DNA of 64,000 nucleotides from Bacteroidota bacterium (GTDB lineage Bacteria > Bacteroidota > Bacteroidia > B-17B0 > Aurantibacillaceae): positions 1 to 64,000 of the forward strand of contig JACPOC010000011.1 in assembly GCA_016185125.1 (NCBI GenBank). Direction: 5' to 3'. The notes beneath the pieces were generated by a model. It was not told where the DNA came from. It made no database searches and saw nothing but the letters and a program-made list of their open reading frames with translations. The first letter of the stretch is position 1; each line of letters opens with the position of its first letter. The translations under genes and the position numbers were made by a program. Of the stretch, positions 27,693 to 33,831 are shown piece by piece.

Positions 27693-27776
27693 GAACTGAG
27701 ATCAAAAGTTTAGGAAACTTCTATTCTATCCCTGCCCGACTGAACGGCGTTCGGGCGGGCATTGAACTACGGTGCC
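27693..27776 (-). pseudogene. Relic 5' copy of tRNA-Arg(CCT) with insertion
   Basis: On the minus strand this stretch repeats positions 1-55 of the tRNA-Arg at 28054-28125 with no mismatch, but a 29-nt insert (27732-27760) splits the D-loop. The copy stops in the T-loop after CTCAGTTC, where it joins an unrelated GC-rich hairpin-like sequence (27675-27692). Without the 3' half it cannot be a working tRNA. Its first ten bases (GGCACCGTAG) supply the last codons and the stop of the GIY-YIG ORF. Confidence 0.88.
27733..27761. repeat. GC-rich palindromic mini-element in the tRNA relic
   Basis: TGCCCG and CGGGCA form the outer stem and TGAAC/GTTCG the inner stem around a GGC loop. It is far richer in G+C than its surroundings and interrupts the D-loop of the relic tRNA. 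No second copy was noticed in this window. It has the look of a short interspersed palindromic repeat. Confidence 0.65.
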
Positions 27777-28012
27777 AACTTCAATCTTAAAAAACGTCTG
27801 CCCGCAGAACTCTTAAAATATTTCTCTCTTGCAATGGCTTCTTCCAACAGCGTGAATTTTTCAAAATAAACTACTTTAAACGGTATACGATTTTTAATAG
27901 ATTTTGTCATTCCCGAATTATGCTGCAGCAACCTTTTTTCAAGATCTTCACAATGCCCCTTGTAATAATATCCAGGTTCTTTTATGCTTTGTAAAACATA
28001 TGAATAATACAT
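27767..28012 (-). CDS. Small GIY-YIG endonuclease-domain protein
   Basis: 81 residues from the ATG at 28012, the usual start of this family (MYYSYVLQS). The single GIY-YIG domain is complete: YSYVLQ as first strand, YYYKGH as the YIG strand, the catalytic Arg in LEKRLLQHNSG, and the metal-binding Glu in EEAIAREKYFKS. Family knowledge: these stand-alone domains (UPF0213-like) are widespread in Bacteroidetes and their cellular role is unclear, while relatives include homing endonucleases. The gene begins 41 bases downstream of an intact tRNA-Arg, and its last two codons plus stop are made of the 5' end of the tRNA relic. It thus fills the space between two copies of the same tRNA start, as expected for a mobile unit. 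Confidence 0.9.
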   Translation of the reverse strand: MYYSYVLQSIKEPGYYYKGHCEDLEKRLLQHNSGMTKSIKNRIPFKVVYFEKFTLLEEAIAREKYFKSSAGRRFLRLKLAP

Positions 28013-28053
28013 TGTCTTTTCTAATAACAAGCCCTTGCTTTACAAAAGCTATG

Positions 28054-28125
28054 TGGCTCCGCTCAGAATCGAACTGAGATCAAAAGTTTAGGAAACTTCT
28101 ATTCTATCCATTGAACTACGGTGCC
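28054..28125 (-). tRNA. tRNA-Arg(CCT), with an acceptor mismatch
   Basis: A 72-nt cloverleaf: acceptor GGCACCG/CGGAGCC, D-arm GTTC/GAAT, anticodon stem GAAGT/ACTTT with loop TTCCTAA (anticodon CCT, reads AGG), T-stem CTCAG/CTGAG with loop TTCGATT. The CCA is not encoded. Pair 4-69 is A opposite A, while all other acceptor pairs fit. The first 55 nt are repeated at 27693-27776. It is probably functional but the 3' part deserves checking. Confidence 0.9.
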
Positions 28126-28299
28126 GGTTTTTTTAGGGATACAAAAATACTTAAAACATATTGCTTTTTGCATTTTTAAAGATGTCCAATCCGCATTTAA
28201 CAATCCAAAAAAATTCTCAAAATGGGAATAAATTATCATTTTGATTAAAAATGAGTAGTAAGTTCTACATAAACCCTTAAAAATCAGTATTCTAACATT

Positions 28300-28315
28300 T
28301 GGAACAATTTTAGCT
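28300..28315 (+). promoter_or_regulatory. Sigma-54-type promoter of the phosphorelay operon
   Basis: TGGAACAATTTTAGCT has GG and GC twelve bases apart as in the -24/-12 consensus TGGCACGnnnnTTGCW, with two core deviations. Transcription would start near 28326, ten bases before the first ATG. The operon itself encodes a sigma-54 activator. Confidence 0.5.
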
Positions 28316-28335
28316 ATATATAATTAAACAGTATA

Positions 28336-28872
28336 ATGAAAACCTCCCTTTATAAAACAATTTCAGTAATTGCACTTAGTTTAATTTGCACGCGCCATTA
28401 CGCACAAGTTAAAAATACACCCGAAAAACCCGATTTTAATAATGCCATTGGACTTCGTTTCGGCTCAACCACCGGTTTAACTTACAAACATAATTTTTCG
28501 GCTTATAACGCTATGGAGTTAATAGCGGGTACTCAACGACACGCTCTTTCGTTCACAGCCTTATACGAACGGAATTTTTTGACTAATATTGAGGGCTTGA
28601 AATTATATGCAGGCGGTGGTGCTCATATAGCCAGGCCTTATTATAAAACTTGGGGTTACTCGTATAACGATTCAAAAGATCAATTTTATTATGAAAACGA
28701 TTACCGTTATGCAAACATTATAGGGCTGGATATAATTGGCGGATTTGAATATAAATTTCAAAGCGCGCCCATTGCAATCAGTTTTGATTTTAAACCTTAT
28801 ATGGAATTTTATAAACAAAGCGGACCGCGTTATAAACTCGATCCGGGAGCAGCAATTAAATACACATTTTAA
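28336..28872 (+). CDS. Small outer-membrane beta-barrel protein
   Basis: 178 residues: a signal peptide (ISVIALSLICTRHYAQ), then alternating amphipathic strands (GLRFGSTTGLTYKHNF, AMELIAGTQRHALSFTALYE, LKLYAGGGAHIARP, AISFDFKPYMEF) and a terminal Phe (IKYTF), as in 8-stranded OmpA-like or porin-family barrels. It is the first gene after the sigma-54-type promoter, with a receiver gene 22 bases downstream. It is either an output target or a sensory partner of the phosphorelay. Confidence 0.82.
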   Translation: MKTSLYKTISVIALSLICTRHYAQVKNTPEKPDFNNAIGLRFGSTTGLTYKHNFSAYNAMELIAGTQRHALSFTALYERNFLTNIEGLKLYAGGGAHIARPYYKTWGYSYNDSKDQFYYENDYRYANIIGLDIIGGFEYKFQSAPIAISFDFKPYMEFYKQSGPRYKLDPGAAIKYTF

Positions 28873-28894
28873 AATATTTTAGAAATTAGAAATC

Positions 28895-29335
28895 ATGAAC
28901 GAAGAAAATAATACAGAAATACAAAAATTTAAGATCTGCATTCTTGAAGATAACATGTTTTACAACCGCTTGTTAAAAAAACAAATGGATGATTATTTCG
29001 AAAATTTAGGGGTACTCACCAATTGTGTTTTCTCCATAAAATCATTTACCAGTACCGATGATTTTGTTAAAAACATGGGTGAAGATACAGACGTAGCTCT
29101 GCTGGATTTTTATTTGGAAGATGGTGAAACAGCTCTTAAAGTAATGGAGAAAATAAAAGTTAAAAATAAGGACTGTAAGATTCTGATAATTTCAGGAATT
29201 AAAAACGTACACTCTTATTATAAAACATTTGGTTTGGGCGCTGTTGATTTTATTACAAAAGACAGAACCGCTCCGGTAAGAGCTTGCCGTTTAATTGAAT
29301 CAATATTCGCTGAAAAGTTTGGAGTTAAATCATAA
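28895..29335 (+). CDS. Single-domain response regulator (receiver only)
   Basis: 146 residues containing only a receiver: acidic pair E18/D19 in CILEDNMFYN, acceptor Asp71 in ALLDFYLEDG, Lys122 in FITKDR. It lacks an output domain, so it probably shuttles phosphate to Hpt or acts by protein contact. The motif EDNxFYN just after the first strand is shared with the receivers at 31792 (EDNEWYN) and 33671 (EDDAFYK), which suggests cluster-internal duplication. It lies between the barrel gene and the hybrid kinase gene. Confidence 0.9.
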   Translation: MNEENNTEIQKFKICILEDNMFYNRLLKKQMDDYFENLGVLTNCVFSIKSFTSTDDFVKNMGEDTDVALLDFYLEDGETALKVMEKIKVKNKDCKILIISGIKNVHSYYKTFGLGAVDFITKDRTAPVRACRLIESIFAEKFGVKS

Positions 29336-29370
29336 TCCTAATTAAAACATTATTTTTATAAAAAGGATTT

Positions 29371-31458
29371 TTGAAGCATAGGCGCATCGAAATATTAATA
29401 CTGCTGTTTACTGTATTGCTTATAGGAGTTGTAGCAACGGTAGGCTCGCTTACGTTTACAAATTTAAAAGCCATTGAAAAACAATCTGAAAAAATATATC
29501 AGCCCAACCGCACCTTAATTCAATTAAAACTTCTTCTTTCAGAATTACGAAGCTCCGAAAATTGCATCCGGTCTTATAGTCTTTATAACAGCGAAGAATA
29601 TTTACACGAATATCAAATTTCACTCGCAAAAATTGATCAATGCTTTGATAGTTTATATTTTTATCAAAAAAATAATATTTCCGCAAAAGAATCTTTAGAC
29701 AGTACCCGAATACTGGTTGAACAGAAAATCCTTGTCCTGAATCGGCAACTTACCCTACGTAACGAAGATAAAGTGATAGGCGAACTAAAAAAGATCAAAA
29801 TAAAATTAGATAAGGTTTCTCATCCTCCGCTTAAAATAACTTCCACCTCCACTACCCTAGCTAAACCCGAAGCAAAAAAGGGTTTGTTAAGCAGATTGTT
29901 TAAAAGAAAAAAAGCAGTTAATGCTAAAAGTGGCGACAGTATAAATGTGGTCATTAATAAATCTTCTATTGAAAGCGTTAAAAAAGAAGTAAACAAGGTT
30001 GAGCAAAGTCAAACAAGAATGTTTTCATTAATGAAAAGCCAGGAATTGGAATTAATTAATGAAGATAAAATTATATGGAACAAATTAGTAACAATTTTAA
30101 ACCGGCTCGAAAATTCGCAGAACGCCGCATTAAGAGCAATAGCAACTGAAAATTTGAAGCAGACAGAAAAAATGCATAAACTCACTCTTTTATTCGGAGT
30201 GTCTATTCTGGTAATGCTGTTTTTTCTGGCCGTGTTTTCCATTTATTATTTTTACAGTCAACGTAAGCACCGCGCGGAGTTAAACAAAGCAGTTCTAGAA
30301 TCGCGCATGCTCGCAAAAGCCCGCGAAACATTTCTTGCAAACATGAGCCATGAAATGCGCACTCCGCTCAACGCCATCATTGGTTTTACCGAGCAGTTAG
30401 GCATTACACATTTGGATGCGGAGCAGGAGAAAGAATTAAATATTATTAATTCGGCTTCCAAACATTTATTAAGCTTGGTGAATGATGTTTTAGACCTTAG
30501 TAAAATTGAAGCCGAAAAGCTAACGTTTGAGTCTATTGCCTTTAATCCTCAGGAACAACTTAAAGAAGCTTTTGAATTTTTTAAACCTAAAATAGCCGAC
30601 AAAAACTTAAGCACTTCACTCTTTTTTGAAAACGATCTTCCTGTAAGTCTTTTAGGCGATCCTTTACGCTTAAAACAAGTAATCATTAATTTACTCAGCA
30701 ACTCGGTTAAGTTTACCAGCGAAGGCGGAATCAACATCTTGGTATCCTCACAAAATAAATCGGAGGAAATAAAATTTTTATGCGTGTCGGTGGAAGATAC
30801 AGGAATAGGAATTGAGGCAAATATGATAGATAAAGTATTTGAAAATTTTCAACAAGCCGACTCCAGTATTATTCGAAAATACGGGGGAACAGGATTGGGT
30901 TTAAGCATCACAAAAAAAATTATTGAACTACAGGGCGGCGATATTAAAGTAGAAAGTGGAATTGGAAAAGGAACAAAAATAACGTTTCGTATTCCTTATA
31001 AAATAAATACAGAAGAAGTAAAAACGGTTGTAGCCGAAGATAAATTTCTTCCTACCATTGCACGCGGTAAAAAAGTATTAATTGCCGATGATGAAGCTTT
31101 TAACAGGGCTTTGCTTATTACTATTCTTAAACGCTGGGATATTACTTATGATGAAGCAGAGAATGGCAAACAAGCATTGGATCTTGCTATTAAAAACGAT
31201 TACGATATTATTTTAATGGATTTGCGCATGCCCGAAGTAAGCGGCATTGATGCCACCCTGGAAATAAGAAAGCTCCGCGATAAAAGTAAAGCCTCTGTAC
31301 CCATTATTGCTCTTACAGCCGCCGTATCCGACGAAAAAAGAAAAGTTTGTATGGATGCGGGAATGAATGATGTGCTCACCAAGCCGTATAAAGAAGCAAA
31401 ATTATTAAGATTAATAGAACAAACAATATCAAACATCAAAGCCAATGAAAAAGTATAA
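29371..31458 (+). CDS. Hybrid sensor histidine kinase
   Basis: 695 residues with a likely TTG start at 29371, preceded by AAAAGGA; no in-frame ATG precedes the first membrane helix. Order: TM1 (about 8-30), a periplasmic helical sensor domain of about 240 residues with a basic, low-complexity insert (LLSRLFKRKKA), TM2 (about 273-295), HisKA with His327 in SHEMRTPLNAIIGF, a HATPase domain (LLSNSVKFTSEGG, DTGIGIE, GGTGLGLSI), and a C-terminal receiver with Asp617 in IILMDLRMPEV. The architecture implies intramolecular His to Asp transfer, then to the Hpt protein encoded next, whose start overlaps this gene by 14 bases. Confidence 0.95.
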   Translation: MKHRRIEILILLFTVLLIGVVATVGSLTFTNLKAIEKQSEKIYQPNRTLIQLKLLLSELRSSENCIRSYSLYNSEEYLHEYQISLAKIDQCFDSLYFYQKNNISAKESLDSTRILVEQKILVLNRQLTLRNEDKVIGELKKIKIKLDKVSHPPLKITSTSTTLAKPEAKKGLLSRLFKRKKAVNAKSGDSINVVINKSSIESVKKEVNKVEQSQTRMFSLMKSQELELINEDKIIWNKLVTILNRLENSQNAALRAIATENLKQTEKMHKLTLLFGVSILVMLFFLAVFSIYYFYSQRKHRAELNKAVLESRMLAKARETFLANMSHEMRTPLNAIIGFTEQLGITHLDAEQEKELNIINSASKHLLSLVNDVLDLSKIEAEKLTFESIAFNPQEQLKEAFEFFKPKIADKNLSTSLFFENDLPVSLLGDPLRLKQVIINLLSNSVKFTSEGGINILVSSQNKSEEIKFLCVSVEDTGIGIEANMIDKVFENFQQADSSIIRKYGGTGLGLSITKKIIELQGGDIKVESGIGKGTKITFRIPYKINTEEVKTVVAEDKFLPTIARGKKVLIADDEAFNRALLITILKRWDITYDEAENGKQALDLAIKNDYDIILMDLRMPEVSGIDATLEIRKLRDKSKASVPIIALTAAVSDEKRKVCMDAGMNDVLTKPYKEAKLLRLIEQTISNIKANEKV

Positions 31459-31789
31459 TTTAGACTTGCTAAAAGAACAATGTGGTGAAGATAAAAACTT
31501 CTTCAACGAGATGATTGATATTTTTATTCGCTCCACCAACGAGGGAATTGCAAGTATGGAAGAAATGCTTGCAAAAAACGACTTAAAAATGCTCGGGCAT
31601 TACGCACATAAAATAGTTTCTCCTTGCAGGCACATTGAAGCTGAAACCTTAATTCCCCTTTTAAAAGAAATGGAAACAGATGCTGAAAGTGGAGAGCTCA
31701 CTAAAGAACGGGCAGAGCTTCTAGTGAAGCAAATAAAAGAGGAAGCAAGCAGCTTAATGGAAGAAATTAAAACCGAATATACTTCTTAA
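31445..31789 (+). CDS. Stand-alone Hpt phosphotransfer protein
   Basis: 114 residues forming a four-helix Hpt domain with phospho-His55 in GHYAHKIVSPCRHI. It starts 14 bases before the hybrid kinase ends and stops two bases before the sigma-54 regulator starts, so all three are translated together. It is the expected shuttle between the hybrid kinase receiver and the downstream receivers. Confidence 0.92.
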   Translation: MKKYNLDLLKEQCGEDKNFFNEMIDIFIRSTNEGIASMEEMLAKNDLKMLGHYAHKIVSPCRHIEAETLIPLLKEMETDAESGELTKERAELLVKQIKEEASSLMEEIKTEYTS

Positions 31790-31791
31790 AA

Positions 31792-33174
31792 ATGTCTACT
31801 ACTAAAGACTATAACTTTACGATAAGTGTTGTTGAAGACAATGAATGGTACAATAAGTTATTGGTACATACCTTAAGCTTAAATCCTGATTTTGTGGTGA
31901 AGAGTTATTTTAATGCCGCAGATTTTTTAAAGGAAATTGATACTACTGTTCCCGATATGGTAACCCTTGACGTGCGCCTTCCGGATATGAGCGGGGTAGA
32001 TCTTCTGGCTAAAATTAAAGAGCATAATCCGGCTATACAAGTAATTATTATTTCCGAACAAGACGAAATACAAACAGCGGTAGATCTTTTAAAAAGCGGC
32101 GCCTACGATTATATTGTAAAACAAAAAGATATTAAAACAAGCCTTCATCACTCCATTAATAAAATTCGGGATAACAAACATCTTGTTGAAAAAATTGCCG
32201 TTCTTGAAAAGGAAGTAATTAAAAAATACGACCTTCATAAAACAATAACAGGCAACAGTGTTGCTTTGCAAAACGTTTTAAAGCTCGTTGAAAAAACGCT
32301 GGAAAATAATATTACCGTTGTAATTACCGGCGAAACAGGCACAGGAAAAGAAGTGGTTGCAAAAGCAATTCATTACAATTCATTACGCCAAAATAAAAAT
32401 TTTATTGCTGTTAATGTGGCGGCTATTCCTTCTGAGCTTTTGGAGAGCGAATTATTTGGCCACGAAAAAGGTTCTTTTACCGGTGCTAACAATCGCCGCA
32501 TTGGTAAGTTTGAAGAAGCTAACGGCGGAACTTTGTTTCTTGATGAAATTGGTGAATTAGATCTTTCGCTTCAGGCAAAAATATTAAGAGTGCTGCAGGA
32601 AAAAGAAGTGGTGCGCGTGGGAAGTAATACACCCATTAAATTTGATACACGTATTATTGTGGCCACGCATCGCAATTTAAAAGAAGAAGTAAAAAAAGGG
32701 AATTTTCGTGAAGATCTTTTTTATCGATTAATGGGCTTTCCTATCGAATTGCCTCCTTTGCGTTCGAGAGGACAGGATGTAATTGTTCTGGCTAAACATT
32801 TTATCGGTTTGTTTAGTGAAGAAAATAAAGTACCGCTTAAAGTTTTAAGTGAAGAAGCCAAAACAAAACTTTTATCTTATCATTATCCCGGCAATATCCG
32901 CGAGCTTAAATCCATTATAGATTTTGCAATGGTTATTGGCAATGGCCAACAAATTGAAAAGGAAGATATTTCTTTTATTTCCGAAGATTTAACGCCGGAT
33001 AATATTTATCAGGAATTAACTATGCGGCAATACGAATTAAAAATTCTTACTTCGTTTTTAAAAAAATATGATAACGATGTAAAAACGGTAGCCGACAAAT
33101 TAGAAATTGGTCAAGCTACCGTTTATAGAATGATTAAAGAGTTGCAGGGTATAACTCCTGATAATCCTGCTTAA
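31792..33174 (+). CDS. NtrC-type sigma-54-dependent response regulator
   Basis: 460 residues: receiver (1-120; E15/D16, acceptor Asp60 in MVTLDVRLPDMSG, Lys110), a coiled linker, an AAA+ domain (about 148-385) with Walker A GETGTGKE (180-187), GSFTGA (227-232) as a variant of the sigma-54-contacting GAFTGA loop, Walker B GGTLFLDEIGEL, and an R-finger region, then a C-terminal Fis-type helix-turn-helix (VKTVADKLEIGQATVYRMI). It activates RNA polymerase with sigma-54 when phosphorylated, presumably through the Hpt encoded just upstream. Likely targets are the promoter matches at 28300 and 33706. Its end overlaps the convergent gene at 33171 by four bases. Confidence 0.96.
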   Translation: MSTTKDYNFTISVVEDNEWYNKLLVHTLSLNPDFVVKSYFNAADFLKEIDTTVPDMVTLDVRLPDMSGVDLLAKIKEHNPAIQVIIISEQDEIQTAVDLLKSGAYDYIVKQKDIKTSLHHSINKIRDNKHLVEKIAVLEKEVIKKYDLHKTITGNSVALQNVLKLVEKTLENNITVVITGETGTGKEVVAKAIHYNSLRQNKNFIAVNVAAIPSELLESELFGHEKGSFTGANNRRIGKFEEANGGTLFLDEIGELDLSLQAKILRVLQEKEVVRVGSNTPIKFDTRIIVATHRNLKEEVKKGNFREDLFYRLMGFPIELPPLRSRGQDVIVLAKHFIGLFSEENKVPLKVLSEEAKTKLLSYHYPGNIRELKSIIDFAMVIGNGQQIEKEDISFISEDLTPDNIYQELTMRQYELKILTSFLKKYDNDVKTVADKLEIGQATVYRMIKELQGITPDNPA

Positions 33175-33671
33175 TCCCTGTTATTAAACATGTGAGGATA
33201 TTGCGCACGAAGCACGAAGAAGGCAATGACCGCTAATACAAACAAGGTAAAAAATACCATCCTGTAAATCATAGTGTTTCGGTCTTCCACTCGCTCTTCA
33301 ACATCAATGGCCGTTCTTCTTGCAATGTTTTTTAGTTTTGCAAATGCGGTTTTATCTTTTTGTACATAAGATGCGCCGTTTTTTATGGCGTCGGTAATAA
33401 TGTTTAACTTTTCCTGCGCAGATAAAATAACCACATTAATTGCGTTGTTCATTGCCTTTGTTTTTTGAAGCAAATCTAAACCCGTAGTATCTTTTAAATT
33501 ATAATCAATAATAGCCAAGTCGGGCTGTTTCTTTTTTAGTGCTCTTAAATAATCGGCACCGTTAGTAAATGATTTTACTTTAAAATGTATTTTTTCAAGT
33601 GAACTTGTAACAACGTCTTTATAAAAAGCGTCGTCCTCCACTAAGTAAATATTTGGCGATAAGGTTTCCAT
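33171..33671 (-). CDS. Membrane-tethered receiver protein (REC-TM)
   Basis: 166 residues: a full receiver (E12/D13/D14, acceptor Asp56 in LAIIDYNLKDTTG, Lys105 in SYVQKDK), a charged linker (ARRTAIDVEERVED), one C-terminal transmembrane helix (about 138-154; MVFFTLFVLAVIAFFVL) and a short tail. A receiver anchored by a C-terminal helix, with no enzymatic or DNA-binding output, is unusual. Its first strand resembles the other receivers of the cluster. It is transcribed towards the sigma-54 regulator gene and is preceded by an almost perfect sigma-54 promoter, so it is a likely direct target. It could act as a phosphate sink or localise the relay at the membrane. Confidence 0.9.
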   Translation of the reverse strand: METLSPNIYLVEDDAFYKDVVTSSLEKIHFKVKSFTNGADYLRALKKKQPDLAIIDYNLKDTTGLDLLQKTKAMNNAINVVILSAQEKLNIITDAIKNGASYVQKDKTAFAKLKNIARRTAIDVEERVEDRNTMIYRMVFFTLFVLAVIAFFVLRAQYPHMFNNRD

Positions 33672-33705
33672 GGTTTCAAGGTTTTACGGGGTTTCACATA
33701 TACTA

Positions 33706-33721
33706 TGCAAGCCGTATGCCA
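33706..33721 (-). promoter_or_regulatory. Sigma-54-type promoter of the REC-TM gene
   Basis: Minus-strand TGGCATACGGCTTGCA matches the -24/-12 consensus TGGCACGnnnnTTGCW at nearly every fixed position with exact spacing. Transcription would start near 33695, 24 nt before the ATG at 33671. Confidence 0.75.
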
Positions 33722-33723
33722 AT

Positions 33724-33754
33724 AAAAAATCCTCATAACTGCATGATTATGAGG
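33724..33754 (-). terminator. Terminator of the UbiB-like gene
   Basis: Perfect 8-bp stem CCTCATAA/TTATGAGG (33731-33754) with an 8-nt loop. On the minus strand a T-rich run follows at once. It isolates the sigma-54 promoter just downstream from read-through. Confidence 0.8.
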
Positions 33755-33831
33755 TATTAAGAAAGGTATAAAAGAATGTGCAACCCCTTTATTTATCGCA
33801 GTGATAATTTCTTATCAAAATGAGAATTTAT

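Noticed and set aside
27578-27790. Plus-strand 70-codon ORF across the tRNA relic
   Set aside because: It reads through the relic tRNA and the palindromic repeats and overlaps the end of the GIY-YIG gene; no family resemblance.
28895-33671. Phage or genomic island containing the phosphorelay
   Set aside because: No integrase, transposase or far att repeat; codon use and A+T content match the surroundings. The nearby tRNA repeat encloses only the GIY-YIG gene.
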